From positions 2,268,039 through 2,332,038 of the forward strand of contig BFEA01000020.1 in the NCBI GenBank assembly GCA_003427395.1: a stretch of DNA of 64,000 nt, in the 5' to 3' direction. A model generated the notes under the pieces. It made no database searches. It saw only the letters and a program-made list of their open reading frames with translations, and was not told where the DNA came from. Source of the DNA: Chara braunii. Taxonomy: Eukaryota; Streptophyta; Charophyceae; Charales; Characeae. Positions 1 to 10,961 of the stretch are shown piece after piece (the first letter of the stretch is position 1; each line of letters begins with the position of its first letter). The position numbers and the translations under genes are program-made.

Positions 1-320
1 AGAGAGAGAGAGAGAGAAATGAGCGATACAAGTTTGGTTGTCACATACCTGTGAAGTGTGCCGTGCAGTCCCACGAAGTGAAGAGGCGGCCATAGCTGCG
101 GAGCTCTACCACAGAGTAACGAAGGGCGTGAAAGAGAGGACAGAGGGGGAGACCGAAGAGAGTGAAGGAAGCCATAGCCGAGGAGGTGAAGGGAGAGACG
201 AACAAAAAAAAAAAAAAAAAAAAGAGAAAGAGAGAGAAGATACCCGAGGTAAAGAAGGAGGCGAGGTAGAGAGAAGGAAGGAGAAGGGTGGCGACGAAGG
301 AGAAGCCCGCCGCCATAGCC
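1..320. repeat. GA microsatellite and purine-rich tract
   Basis: The window opens in an (AG)n run (1-17). From about 120 to 320 the + strand is almost pure purine with an A-run near 205-224. Reading frames here encode only low-complexity Glu/Lys/Arg or Ser/Phe/Leu peptides, so I call no gene. Confidence 0.7.
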
Positions 321-321
321 G

Positions 322-452
322 GAGCTGACCGGAGGAGTTGACCGGGCGTTGACCGGAGTTGACCGGGCGTTGACCGGGCGTTGACCGGAGTTGACCGGGA
401 GTTGACCGGGGGTTGACTGCAGCATTGACCAAGGCATTGACCAAGACTGTTG
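322..452 (+). repeat. TTGACC minisatellite (W-box-like array)
   Basis: A 10-12 bp unit with core GTTGACCGG is repeated about eleven times, degrading at the right edge. I count nine TTGACC cores and one TTGACT on the + strand. TTGAC(C/T) is the core bound by plant WRKY factors. The array lies about 0.8 kb upstream of the gag start of gypsy element G1, so it could belong to that element's promoter/LTR region, but I could not define a 5' LTR. Regulatory function is inference; the repeat itself is seen directly. Confidence 0.75.
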
Positions 453-599
453 AACACGATTTGGACCAAGCTGGAGCCGGTATAATCTCGCCAAGCCTTC
501 AGCCTATCCCCTCGCCCTATGGATGTGCACATACCCTGTGGTACTTGCTGAGTCAAGTATGTCTGTCTCTTCTTTTCTGTTTGGGGGTTTTGACCGTGT

Positions 600-1196
600 C
601 ATAAGGGTGGCCGACTCTATAGAGTGGATCCACATAGACTGCGTCTGATTGACGGAGGAATTCTATAGGGCCTCGCTGAAGCATGGACCCTTCTACGGCG
701 ACAAAGTCAGGGAAGTCCTCACCGTTTTGAAAATAGGGAAGCATTGAGTCTCTTTTGTCCAAGTGATAGGAACTCTGTGGATGAAGGATAGGGCCTTGTT
801 GACCAAACCCACACGGGTTGAGTAGGGCTAAAGACTGTGTCTGACGACTCGACTGTCCCGGAGGACACAAACCCTCCCAAGGACCGGTATTGACCGGCGG
901 GCTGCTCGGTGTGGCACGGTAGGCCCAAAATCCGAGCTGTGGGCTGCACAACTGGCCGTCTAAGTCTTGACAGGACCTGCTGATCGCGTCGTCCTGTCTG
1001 CGACGTTAAAGAGTTCCTGAGGAGTTACGGGGGATCTCCTGACATGCCTCCTGATCAGCAACAGGTCCTGTAGTGACAGCCTTAGAGTAGGTCTAGGCTA
1101 GAGACCCTACTTGACAGGATCCTGTCCAGATTCTGTAAGTCCTTAGATTGAGTCAGTAGGTTTGTCAGTCAGGGGGTAGAGTCTAAGTGGTAAGGA
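600..1196 (+). other. Gene-free stretch upstream of gag, with short palindromes
   Basis: No coding feature is recognised. It is probably the leader and/or 5' LTR remnant of element G1. It holds a 14-bp palindrome (GACAGGATCCTGTC, about 1,113-1,127) and an 8-bp hairpin (GACAGGAC with GTCCTGTC, about 968-997). I found no standard initiator-Met primer-binding site (TGGTATCAGAGC). Confidence 0.4.
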
Positions 1197-1229
1197 GTGG
1201 AACCGTTGCCCGGTTGTGCACCTAGCACC

Positions 1230-3250
1230 ATGGTGGACACACGTAGTGGAAAGAGCACTACCCCACAGTCCGAGGCCGAACAGGCCTGGATCGCCACCAT
1301 CCTGAAAGAGAGAAAAGAGAAGAAAGAGTTCCTCAAGCAGGCGAAGTTAAAAGCAATCACAGAGGAGCACGCATCGAAGAAGAAGAAGTTGGAAGAAGAG
1401 ATGATAAGATTACAAAAGGAGAAGATGTTGAAGTTACAGCTGGAGGAGGAAGAGAAGAGGAAGGCTGCCGAAGAAGAAGCAACAGCAGAGGAGGACGAGG
1501 TAGAAGAAGAAGAACCCCTTGAAAGGAGGCGTGGGGGAGATAGAGGAGAGACCAGTGGCACGAAGGGAGAGGACACATGGATGGAGAAGAAAATTAGCGA
1601 GTGGGTAGCTAATTTATCGTTGGGAGAAGACGAAGAGGCACTGATGTATGTGCCCCAGGAGGAGAGAGAAGCATTCGCCAGGGTATTGGAAATGATGGAG
1701 GACCCCCTGGAACGTCAAACAACTGAAGACGAAAAGAAGTTGGAGTGGAAGTTGCGTATGATGAGGGAGAAGAAGAGGAGGAGGGAGGAAGCCAACCGAG
1801 TGGCTAGAGAGGTGGAGAGAGTCCGGGCATGCAAATAGGAGGTGCAGGCACAGGCAGAAACCCCTGCAAAGTTAGATAAGATTATAGGGTACCTGGAGGT
1901 CCTGAGTGAGGCCTGGCTTGAGGAGCATCAGGCCAATAAGGGTCAAGATGTGACCCTGCATGCCATCCGGTCGGGCTTTAGAGAGTTTGCGCGCGACGTG
2001 GTGACCCACGTCGGGACCGAGGTTAAGAGATTGAAGGAAGGCGTAGACAACTTCTGCGCAGGCGCCATTGAAAGCGCCAAAGTAGTGGCCACAGCAGAGG
2101 CCGCGGCACGTCCCCACAAAGAGCCTGTAAAGCTCAAATTCCCTAATGCTTATAGCGGGAAGAAGGACGATAGCTCTGATAATTGGGAGGCTAGTATCAA
2201 TACATATGTATATCTGCAGCATATCACCCCCAAGGAGCAAGTCCTCGTAGCCTTCCATGCATTGAAGGACGAAGCGGCCAGCTTCACCAGGTCCCTTGCG
2301 CGCGCTGCTGATTGCGAGCATAACATGATTGCATATTCTAGGCTCACCCCTCTCTCCACTTTTTTCCGACTCCTGCATGAGAGGTTGGTTGGCGTCACAA
2401 GGGGCGTCAGGGCCTCGAACAAACTCCAAACCATCCACTCGCGACAGTGGAGGATGCACGAGCACTCAAAGCTGTCATGGACAACTTAGTAGCCGTCCCG
2501 GACCACGGGGTCACTGAGACCCAGCTGGTCCAGTTGTTCTATCGTGCCATGTCAGAGCTCTTGGGAGGGCACTTCTTTGACAAGACCCAACAACCCAACA
2601 TCACGTATGACGCGTTGAGCAGGGAAGTGGTCTTGTTTGAGGCCAAGTCCATGCCAGTTTCCACTTTCTGACATAAAGACTTAGATAAGGGAAAAAAGTG
2701 GAAAGTTTGTACCATCTCTGGCCAAGTTAGGGCCAAGGATCATTTGATCCTTACTTTAGACGAAGGTGGTACAAAGGAGGTCCTCTACAGTCAGATAGAG
2801 TGGGGGCTTGAGGAAGAGGACAATAGTGTAGGCCAGGGGAGGACCTATGCTGTTGTCGCGGCTGGAGGGAGGCCACAAAGTAGAGGAGGAGGCCAGGGCC
2901 AAAGGGGCCAGGCCACGGGAGGTCGAGGACCGGGTGCACAAGGGGTTGGTGGTCAAGGGAACCGTCAAGTGGGAGGTAGGGGTCAATGTCCCCCGCCAAA
3001 TCGTCAAGGTCCCAGTCGGTCCCCGCAGCGTAGAGGTGGAAGGTCGCCTCAAAGGCAAGGAGGTTGGCACCCAGGTTGGCCACAAGGCCGACCTTGGGAA
3101 GATCTGGGTCTGGACCAGAAAGTGTGGCAGTAGAGTATGGAGCAAGGGCAGTGTATTTACTGTGGTGACCCTGCCCATATTATTAAATATTGTCCTAAGT
3201 ATAGACAAGCCCGATGGGCTGCCCAAGAGTCAAAAGGCAGCCGTCGGTAG
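1230..3250 (+). pseudogene. gag: Ty3/gypsy element G1 gag (decayed)
   Basis: This is the structural Gag of an LTR retrotransposon, which packages element RNA. I start it at the ATG at 1,230 (MVDTRSGK...), just after an open upstream stretch. The N-terminal 200 residues are Lys/Glu-rich and predicted coiled coil. The Gag core follows (about 2,120-2,670, around KLKFPNAYSGKK), then a Gly/Gln/Arg-rich basic linker and a CCHC zinc knuckle (C-X2-C-X4-H-X4-C) at 3,152-3,193. It is broken by TAG at 1,836, a frameshift near 2,440-2,455, TGA at 2,669 and TAG at 3,131, each otherwise continuing in family-like sequence. Order gag then protease then RT matches a gypsy element. It is not functional as assembled. 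Confidence 0.85.
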
Positions 3251-3456
3251 GGGTTGCAACTGCCCCTACTACTAGGCCATGTGGGGAAGCGAGCGCGAGA
3301 GTACAGGAAACTCCCACACCACATGTGCCTTCGGCAGAGGTTGCAGGCCCGTGCCTAGTTAGCTATCCAGAGATTGCTTGTATCAGCGTCTCTCTAGGCA
3401 CGTCCCTCACAGGCGTGGCAGAGGAATTGAAGGAAAGGATGCTTGTCTAGGCCAAA

Positions 3457-3812
3457 ATGAAGAAAGATAGTAAAGGGCAGCTAGTGTTAGTTGATGTAGA
3501 AGTTTTCAGCAGCAGAGTAGGGGCCCTTATAGATTCAGGGGCCACCCGTAGCTATATTAGCCGCAGAGCGCTGAAGAAGCTGCGGCTAGGGTTGAAAGTC
3601 CAAAAATTGGAAGACCCCATAGTTAGTGTCCTCGCAGACAACCGCACTATGCGTGTTGAGGACTACGTAGAGGGAGTCCAGACGTACTTCCGCCTAGAGA
3701 AAGATGGAAAGGTGGAGAAAGTTCCCTGACTCTCCTCGTTCAGGATGACCTTCCTTTCGATATAGTCCTAGGTATGGACTGGGAGAGGCAGCAGGGGCCA
3801 CACTTCATTTGA
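3457..3812 (+). pseudogene. pro: Gypsy G1 retropepsin-like aspartic protease
   Basis: An aspartic protease would mature the Gag-Pol polyprotein. The active-site motif is DSGA (3,532-3,543) inside LIDSGATRSYIS, typical of retropepsins. The first frame stops with TGA at about 3,727; a shifted frame then gives the usual C-terminal ending with GMDW (about 3,771-3,782) and stops at 3,810. So one frameshift splits the domain. The next frame, carrying RT, overlaps its end by a few bases. Family assignment is firm from the motif pair and its place between Gag and RT. Confidence 0.8.
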
Positions 3813-4984
3813 GAGAACATGAGTGTAGGCGCCCTAGTCCGTCAGGCGAGGTTAAGATTGCCCGCCTGTTTCATGTGTCTGGAGTAGATAACTCCTTGGC
3901 ACACTGTCGTCTCAGTGCTCCCGCATTCGCGCGATTGGTAAAAAAGGAGCAGTTAGAGGATCAGGTCTTTGTAGCCTATGCCAGACCTGTTACTGAGCCT
4001 AAGGGAGAGGATAGTCGCATGGATCCAGCCATTGCCAAGCTGCTGGAAGAGTTCAAAGACTTAACTGAGTCGCCAACAGGGGTAGTACCGCGTCCAATCC
4101 AACACAGAATAGAGATAGAGTCTGGCAGTAGAACTCCTAAGGGATCATTCTACAGGATGTCCCCTAAGGAGTTAGAGGAGTTGTGCAAGCAGTTGGATGA
4201 GCTCCTTGAAAAGGGTTGGATTAGGCCCAGTTCGTCTCCTTTTGGAGCACCAGTTTTGTTTGTCCCCAAGAAGGAAGGAGAGATACGTATGTGTATAGAC
4301 TATAGGGGTCTGAATGCGATCACCGTAAAGAACGCTGAGCCATTGCCTAGGATAGACGATCTTTTAGATCGGGTGCAGGGTTGCAGATATTTTTCAAAGA
4401 TTGATTTGAAGTCCGGATATCATCAGATAGAGGTCCATCCTGATGACCAGTACAAGACTGCGTTCCGGACTAGATATGGGCACTACGAGTTTATAGTGAT
4501 GCCCTTTGGACTGATCAACGCGCCTGCCACATTCCAGCGTTGTATGAATGATCTGTTTAGGTCGTGGTTAGAAAGATTTGTCGTAGTATATTTAGATGAC
4601 GTATTAGTGTTCAGTAGGACCCTCCAATAGCACCAGGGTCATTTGAGGCAGGTCTTGGAGAAGTTGAGGGAGGCTAACTTCAAGATCAACGCGAAGCAGT
4701 GTGAATGGGCCAAGACACAAGTCTTGTACTTGGGCCACGTGTTAGACGGAGATGGCATTAAGCCTGAGGACAGCAAGATAGCGACAATTAGAGATTGGCC
4801 GACGCCCCACACACTGACTGAGTTGCGGTCGTTCTTATGCCTAGCTAACTACTATAGGAAGTCCGTGAGGAACTTCTCGACTATCGCCACTCCCCTTCGC
4901 AGGTTGCTCAAGAAAGAGGCAATCGGGCAGTGGGATAAAGATTGTACGTCTGCGCTAAAGAAGTTGAAGCGCGCGTTAATATAG
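3809..4984 (+). pseudogene. pol: Gypsy G1 reverse transcriptase
   Basis: RNA-dependent DNA polymerase of a Ty3/gypsy element. Visible motifs in order are the [16 protein letters not shown] block, CIDYRGLN, the [13 protein letters not shown] block, the [13 protein letters not shown] block and the catalytic YLDD at 4,589-4,600, followed by the connection region (YLGHVLDGDG...). An in-frame TAG at 4,628 and another at 4,982 interrupt an otherwise continuous frame that runs on into RNase H and integrase. Gln or another CAG-derived residue would fit at both, so both look like C-to-T changes. The catalytic residues themselves are intact. Confidence 0.9.
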
Positions 4985-5014
4985 TATCTTGTCCTCAAAG
5001 TAGCAGATCTGTCC

Positions 5015-6892
5015 TTGCCATTTGTCGTCACCACGGACGCGAGTCAGTATGGTATAGGCGCCGTGTTACAGCAAGACGGCGACAATGGCAACAGAGCCGT
5101 AGAGTTCATGTCAGCGAGGATGCCCTCAGAGAAGGTCGCTACCTCGACATACGAGAGAGAACTCTACGCTCTCAGGCAGGCCTTAGAGCATTGGAAGCAT
5201 TACCTGCTTGGGAGGCACTTCAAGGTGTATTCAGACCATGAGACCCTTAGATGGCTGAAGACACAGGCCAAGATGACACCTAAGTTGACTAGGTGGGCCG
5301 CTGAGATAGACCAGTACGACTTTGAGCTTAAGCCAGTTAAGGGCAAGTACAATGTAGTTGCGGATGCTCTGAGTAGGAGATCAGACTACTTTGGAGCTAT
5401 AGTTCACTATCTGGACATAGGGAGTGACCTGCAGGAGAAAGTTAGACAGGCGCATGCGCATGACCCTATTTATAGTGACCTCCTCAAAAGAGTCGAGGAG
5501 GCCCTAGAGACCGAACCGGACTACTGCGCTACAAAGGGACTGTTGTTTGAGAAGACTAATGTAGTAGACCGCCTGTGCGTCCCTAACAGCGAGGAGATTC
5601 GTAGTCTGATCCTAGGGGAATGCCACGACACAGAGGGATATTTCGGTTGGCAAAAGACTTTAGCCAATCTGATGTATGCGTATACCTGGTCAGGAATGAA
5701 AGCTGACTGCATAGAGTATGTCCGCAGTTGCAAAGTATGCCAGAGAAACAAGAGTACTACGCGAGCCCCTCTTGGTCTTCTCAGACCCTTACCTACTCCA
5801 GACCAGCCCGGAGACTCAGTGTCCATTGACTTTATGGATACCCAAGTCAAGAGTAGGCACGACAAGAGCCAAGTCATGGTCATAGTTGATAGATTTAGCA
5901 AATACGTTGTTTTTGTTCCTTTGCCTGCAGAGGCCCGTACTGAATTAGTGATTGAGAAGTTTTTTTATTTTTGGGTTAGTGAGCATGGAGTCCCATTGTC
6001 TATAGTTAGCGATAAAGATAGTCGCTTCACTAGCGAGAACTGGCAGGAATTGATGAAAGTCTATGGATCCAAGTTGTTGATGTCGTATGGCTGCCATCCA
6101 GAGACTAACGGTCAGACTGAGCAAATGAACAAGATCCTGCAACAAGTTCTGCGCATGTATATTAGACCCGATCAAGTCAATTGGGACGAGATGTTGCCCA
6201 AGGTAGCCAGTGAGTACAACAACAGCGTGCACTTGTCCACCTGTCGCACTCCCAATGAGTTGCACAAGTCCTTTAGACCACGTGGACCATTTGAGGGACT
6301 TAACCGGGATCAGATTCATAGGCTACCGCCCGATACCAGGGAGTTTGCGATACAGCACGAAAGAGAGCTAGCTACAGTTGTTGAGAACCTCAGGAAGGCC
6401 CAACATCGAATGATAGAGCAAGCCAATAAGCACCGTCGCCCATCGCAGTTCCGAGTAGGCGACTTAGTCTGGGTCAAGTCTAAAGAGTTTGCTCCTGAGG
6501 AAAACATCTCGCAGAAGTTACTGCCCGCGTATAGAGGACCACAACCAGTTCTAGAAGTTAAGGGCGGAGAGGATGGTCCGTCCTACACAGTAGAGATTCC
6601 AGCACACCTCCACACCTACCCTGTGTTTCACGCCTCAAAGTTGCTGCCGTGTGTCACAAGTCAACAGTTTCCATCTAGAAGATCCATGATTGCTCCAGAC
6701 ATGGACGGAAGGTACGACATTGACGACATTGTAGATGAAGACGTGTTCAGAACAGAAGGTAGAGGTCGTCCGCGGAAGCAGTATAAGGTCCGGTTTGCTT
6801 ATCAGGAACCAGAGGACGACCGCTGGTTTACCAGAACAAAACTTCTAGAAACAGCTCCCGACATAGTAAGAGCCTACGAAAGAGATAAGTAA
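5015..6892 (+). CDS. pol: Gypsy G1 RNase H, integrase and chromodomain-like tail
   Basis: This is the longest intact part of G1 (625 residues), in the same frame as the RT. RNase H occupies about residues 1-125 (TDASQYGIGAVL, then ERELYAL, then SDHETLRWL, then ADALSRR). An integrase zinc-binding region follows at about 200-245. It keeps the CysCys pair (SCKVCQ), but the GH of the usual His pair reads GY (GYFGWQKT), so the finger is probably dead. The integrase core has Asp (SIDFMD), Asp (VSDKDSRF) and Glu (NGQTEQ) with 35 residues between the last two. The C-terminus holds a YPVFHASKL block and a degenerate chromodomain-like segment (DDIVDEDVF to DDRWFTRTKLL). Enzyme assignment is from motifs; activity is doubtful. 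Confidence 0.9.
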   Translation: MPFVVTTDASQYGIGAVLQQDGDNGNRAVEFMSARMPSEKVATSTYERELYALRQALEHWKHYLLGRHFKVYSDHETLRWLKTQAKMTPKLTRWAAEIDQYDFELKPVKGKYNVVADALSRRSDYFGAIVHYLDIGSDLQEKVRQAHAHDPIYSDLLKRVEEALETEPDYCATKGLLFEKTNVVDRLCVPNSEEIRSLILGECHDTEGYFGWQKTLANLMYAYTWSGMKADCIEYVRSCKVCQRNKSTTRAPLGLLRPLPTPDQPGDSVSIDFMDTQVKSRHDKSQVMVIVDRFSKYVVFVPLPAEARTELVIEKFFYFWVSEHGVPLSIVSDKDSRFTSENWQELMKVYGSKLLMSYGCHPETNGQTEQMNKILQQVLRMYIRPDQVNWDEMLPKVASEYNNSVHLSTCRTPNELHKSFRPRGPFEGLNRDQIHRLPPDTREFAIQHERELATVVENLRKAQHRMIEQANKHRRPSQFRVGDLVWVKSKEFAPEENISQKLLPAYRGPQPVLEVKGGEDGPSYTVEIPAHLHTYPVFHASKLLPCVTSQQFPSRRSMIAPDMDGRYDIDDIVDEDVFRTEGRGRPRKQYKVRFAYQEPEDDRWFTRTKLLETAPDIVRAYERDK

Positions 6893-7189
6893 GGTAAAGG
6901 TCCTGCCTTGGACTAAGTTATTCTCGGAGGACCTCGAATTTAGGCCGGCGGGAGTGAAACGGTATTCACCAGTTCGCAGTAGCTGATGCAGATCCCAGGA
7001 CTCGATCCCTAGTCCTCACCTTACCTGTGTACAGTATCTGTGTCGACCCCGAGAGTTGAACCCGTGACCTGTGTATTTGTAACAGTTGGTAGACTGCCGT
7101 AGGGTCCGTAGCTAGCAGGGGTTCGATCTATAGACCTGTCGAGTAGAAGTCCTAGGGAGTTCTAGAAGTCATAGCTGTAGAACTTCTGA

Positions 7190-7256
7190 AAGGTCAAGGT
7201 CGTAGCTGCTACAGTCCTGAAGGGTCAAGGTCGTAGCTGCTACAGTCTTCGAAAGG
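7190..7256 (+). repeat. Tandem duplication, ~31-bp unit
   Basis: Two adjacent near-identical units built on GGTCAAGGTCGTAGCTGCTA, starting at 7,192 and 7,223. It lies within the putative G1 3' LTR. Confidence 0.8.
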
Positions 7257-7312
7257 CCAGGACCCTGACTTCCAGAAGGTCCTAGTAGTGGCCTTTCGAA
7301 GTTTGGCTGAAG

Positions 7313-7352
7313 CAAGTGGGCAAGTGGGCAAGTGGGCAAGTGGGCAAGTGGT
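7313..7352 (+). repeat. (CAAGTGGG)5 octamer repeat
   Basis: Five consecutive copies of the octamer CAAGTGGG; the last ends in T instead of G. Confidence 0.9.
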
Positions 7353-7569
7353 GAGCCCAACTGCAGTACGTCGGCAGTGCGACTGCATCGAGTTGGCAGT
7401 GCAAACCCATGCAGTCAGCAGTACCAGTCCCAGCCAGTCCTAGTCCAGTCAAGCAAGTACCGCATGGGACTGTGTGCACCACGGGCAAGGGAAACGGCCA
7501 GACCAACGAGCTACAGAAGTATAAATCAAAGGGCAGCGTCCAGCCATTCATTCATTCCTGCGTGAGCCA

Positions 7570-7953
7570 TGCGGAAGCGCTGCCACAGCGACTTGTGTGA
7601 GGTGGTCCGCAGTGAGCCCGAAGACGAAGTGGGCGAGAAGGAGCTTAGCCATAGCGATAGCGTAGCAGCGGCCATAGCCGCCATAGCTGTAGATAGAGTG
7701 TAGCGTGTGTGTGTGTATGTGTGTGTACAGAGTATCGCGTGTGGGATATCCAGGGTGATCCTGTGTGTGCGAACAGAGAGTTGTGTGGGCGCTGCGTCGC
7801 CATAGCCATCGAAGTGAACTTGTATCTGAACTGTGTTCTCGGCTACCATATCTCTGAGTTCTGAGTGGGCGCTCGTCGCCGGTTTGCTGCACACCTGTTT
7901 GCATGCATGTGAAGTGTGAAAGAGAGAGAGTCTGATTGCACAACCAAAAAAAA
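7570..7953 (+). other. Non-coding stretch with GT-rich run
   Basis: No gene recognised. It contains GCCATAGC-rich text near 7,640-7,700, a (GT)n-like run at about 7,705-7,730 and a purine run before 7,930. Reading frames are short and low complexity. It may still be G1 LTR. Confidence 0.4.
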
Positions 7954-8170
7954 CAGCGATGATCCTGCCCATACTTGCATGCCCACCCGATCGTCCGCTT
8001 CAATTGCCTTCCTCCTTCCCTCGATTATTCCCCCTTCGCAAGTCATCCCACCCACGGATGGCAAAAAAAGAAATCAGCGACGATCCTGCCCCTAGTTGCA
8101 AGCCCACCCAGTCCTCCGCTTCCAGCGACTTCCTCCTTCCCTCGATTATTCCCCTCTGCAAGTCATCCCG
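7954..8170 (+). repeat. Diverged tandem duplication, 121-bp unit
   Basis: Copy 1 starts at 7,954 and copy 2 at 8,075, both with CAGCGA(T/C)GATCCTGCCC and continuing through TCCTTCCCTCGATTATTCCC. The second copy is slightly shorter. The ORFs across it are pyrimidine-rich and not conserved between copies. Confidence 0.8.
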
Positions 8171-8363
8171 CTCAGATCGCGCCGTGCAGGGCCACCCATT
8201 CATTCACCTTTCTCCTTTTGTCAATTATTTTCCTTCGCGAATCGTTGTTTACTCGTCCCTTCCCATCTTCTGTCTTCCTCATTATCCTCCCTCAGTCTCA
8301 GCACTGTACCATCTGATATCCGGTGGAACACGTGCTGCAGCCATCCAGTAGGGATCGCACCAG

Positions 8364-8366
<3 letters not shown>

Positions 8367-8454
<88 letters not shown>
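8367..8454 (+). repeat. Compound (CA)n(GA)n microsatellite
   Basis: About 33 bp of CA dinucleotides pass directly into about 55 bp of GA dinucleotides. Confidence 0.98.
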
Positions 8455-8455
<1 letters not shown>

Positions 8456-8459
8456 ATCC

Positions 8460-9330
8460 TTACCTTGATTCGCCATTGCTTCTCGGTTCGGCTCTCACAC
8501 TCACGATTTGTTGCGGATACTCTGTTGCTATAATCTCTTCCTCGCCGTATCCGCTTTGGGCACTGTCCCCTCGCTCCCTCCTGTCGTCTTTCACTCCCTA
8601 TCTGCTTCATCCCCCTTCTCTCCGATCTGCTTCCCGATCTGTCCTCCCATCCGCTCTCTTTCGCTTCACTTTCAACAACGCTCCCACTTTTCTGTCTCCT
8701 CGCCCCTCTTCCACCGCTTGATGTCCCCAGTGTTCTCTCTTCTTGATGACGCTGCTGGCCGCTTCCGATCACTCACGGTGAATGCTGCACGACGCTGCCG
8801 CTCTCCTCCCTTCTCCTTTCCTTTCCCCTTCCTGCCCAGTCGTCTTCGTCATGTACCGCCACTCTCCCATCTGCACCATTCAACACTGCCAGCGTCCGAT
8901 CTCCCACTTTGCTCGCTCCCCTCTCTTCCCTGCAAGTGCACCTCCCGATCGGCCTCCCTTCACACTCCTCCTAATCTTCACTCCACTCTTCTCCTTTGAA
9001 CTGTGATGGGATCGCATGTGCCTAGCGGCCATTCCACTCGATCAACACGCCGCTTGCATGGCACACTGCGCTCCCCCGTTCTCCCTCGGACCGTATGTGC
9101 GCTGCCACCCGCCGCCGTGTGCCCAACTCGACCCTCGCCCTGCGTTTTCCATCCAGCATTTGCTTGGGCCTGGCCCCTTTCCCACCTGTGTCCTCGGATG
9201 TCCATTGTGCCGTGCTGTGCATTTCCCCCGTCTCTTTTTTTTGGGCCTGGCCCCTCTCCCACCCGTTTTCCCAACACTGGAAACCGGGCCTCCCAACAGC
9301 ATTACAGCAGGCCCGGGCTTCCCTTTATAA
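8460..9330 (+). other. Pyrimidine-rich gene-free region
   Basis: Strongly C/T-biased on the + strand. Overlapping frames exist on both strands, but all are composition-driven (Ser/Pro/Leu or Arg/Gly/Glu), so none is annotated. A GGGCCTGGCCCC motif with flanks is repeated about 75 bp apart (near 9,163 and 9,240). Confidence 0.5.
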
Positions 9331-10307
9331 AGAGTATAGATATAGATAATAGATAAAATGCGGAAAGAAAATGACAGCTATGCTGCTACGGTGCAATCAC
9401 GTCAATGTCCTTCCTGAACACAATTTGCACAAACAAAAATTCAAGTATTGACAATGTCGGGGGCATCCCGACATACAAGGACCCAGTTTACGAGGGTCAT
9501 CAGCCGGGCAGCAACCCGGACAGTTCGGAACTGAGATTGTCACAACATCTCGAAGAAGGTTGCACTAGAGAGTTTGCTGGGAAAGGACAGGAGAGCCCAG
9601 GCGAAAGGTCAAACCCTTGTCCATCCCAACCTCAGGCCAACTCTCGAAGCAAGGGGGGTTCTAGTGGGCTGGACGGAGGATTCTTGACGGTGCTCCTTGC
9701 AGGCTGGAGCAAAGCACATTTTAGAGAGTCCTCACGGAATACCTAACAACACCTTTCTTGCATGGGATATTTGTTAAGCAGTGTGGTCGTGCCAAACCCT
9801 TCAATTTTTGAGATTCTACAGTGGTGTTGAAAGGCTCTAGGACTCACAAGCACACAATGTGACACCTGATGTTTGCTAGGAAACAATTGGTGATGTTCCG
9901 GGAAAGAGACCAACGGTGCAATTAAGTTCAAGCCTAGGTTACCAGGTCCATCCCGCCGGCTGCCCAAACTGGGCGAGGGTTGGGGGGTCCGCCTGACCAA
10001 TCCGGGCGGGCTGAAAACTGCACAAGAATTTTGTCTTTTTTTCTACAGATTGCGCTGTGTGAATGCGCTTGATAAGAAAATGCAGAATCCACCTGCAGAC
10101 TCCACCACTTCCTTCAACTTGGGGGGGGGTGGGGACGAGAGAACGGATCCAAATGGGTTTACAGCGGTTTAAGGGGTGTATATTGACTTCTTTTCTAATT
10201 TATTTTTTACCTTGTCTTGAAATAAAGAAGCATTTGGGGACGACACAAGGTTTTCTTACTTTGCTGGCCGGTCATCCAGGCGCATGTCGTATGCCTGCCT
10301 TACCATT
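9331..10307 (+). other. Unrecognised intergenic DNA
   Basis: Nothing recognised. A 113-residue frame starts at 9,405 but shows no motif and no coding-like features. There is a G-run near 10,120-10,132. Confidence 0.4.
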
Positions 10308-10581
10308 ACCTGTTGCGCTTAGCACTCTCAATTTAATCTCGAAATAGTACGCGCTCCATCAAGCTGCCCAAGTACTTAGTTTTCCCCAAGTCCAGGGTCA
10401 TGCCTCTTTCCTGGACTGTGCTCCTCAGTCCTGTGTGGTGAGTTACCTGTTGCGCTTAGCGCTCTCCATTCAATCTCGAAATAGTACGCGCTCCATCATG
10501 CTGCCCAAGTACTTAGTTTTTCCCAAGTCCAGGGTCATGCCCTCTTTCCTGTACTGTGCTCCTCAGTCCTGTGTGGTGAGT
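10308..10581 (+). repeat. Tandem duplication, 137-bp unit
   Basis: Two adjacent copies start at 10,308 and 10,445 with ACCTGTTGCGCTTAGC and end with TCCTGTGTGGTGAGT. They differ at only a handful of positions by eye, so the duplication is fairly recent. Confidence 0.9.
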
Positions 10582-10961
10582 GGGTTTATGTCAAGCCTGC
10601 CTCTTCTCTGTTCCTCTCAGCATCAGTGCTTGTTTCACTCCACCTCAGCATAGAATAGAACTGAAAAGTGAAAACTGACAAATCATTAGCAGTCAGTCTA
10701 TGTTGTCTGTGTCATTTCCTCTACTCCTAAGTTGATGCTTCACGGGTTGAGAGGAAATGAGGAGAACGGTACCTGAATAGACACTGCCTCCTGGAAGACT
10801 TCCGAATGTTATGCTTGGCGGCTGATCTGTGGTGTAGCTGCAACAACACAATCAAGGCAGAAGGGAAGGTAAATCGATGGTTAAGAACATTTAAGGCATT
10901 GTTAGATGTTCACTGAGCTTCATTCAATATACAACTCTATTTGAGTCAGAGAAAACTCTCT
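10582..10961 (+). other. Unrecognised intergenic DNA
   Basis: No gene, repeat or RNA recognised between the two tandem duplications. Confidence 0.4.

Larger units (their letters stand above)
6955..7570 (+). mobile_element. Candidate 3' LTR of gypsy G1 (end not defined)
   Basis: About 60 bp after the pol stop, a purine-rich GGCCGGCGGGAG is followed by TGAAACGG and, soon after, CTCGATCCCTAG. The G2 chromovirus shows the same layout at 33,192 (GGGAGGCGATAG, then TGTTACGG and CTCGATCCCTGG). That parallel suggests polypurine tract then LTR start at 6,955. I could not find a matching 5' LTR in 1-1,200, and the right edge is a guess. The interval also contains two tandem repeats listed separately. 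Confidence 0.4.

Noticed and set aside
1836-4984. TAG reassigned to an amino acid or read through
   Set aside because: Frameshifts and TGA stops occur in the same elements and the TAGs fit C-to-T decay; no need for a variant code.
8096-9356. Several overlapping 60-180 codon frames on both strands
   Set aside because: They are driven by pyrimidine bias and the CA/GA microsatellite, overlap each other and show no motif.
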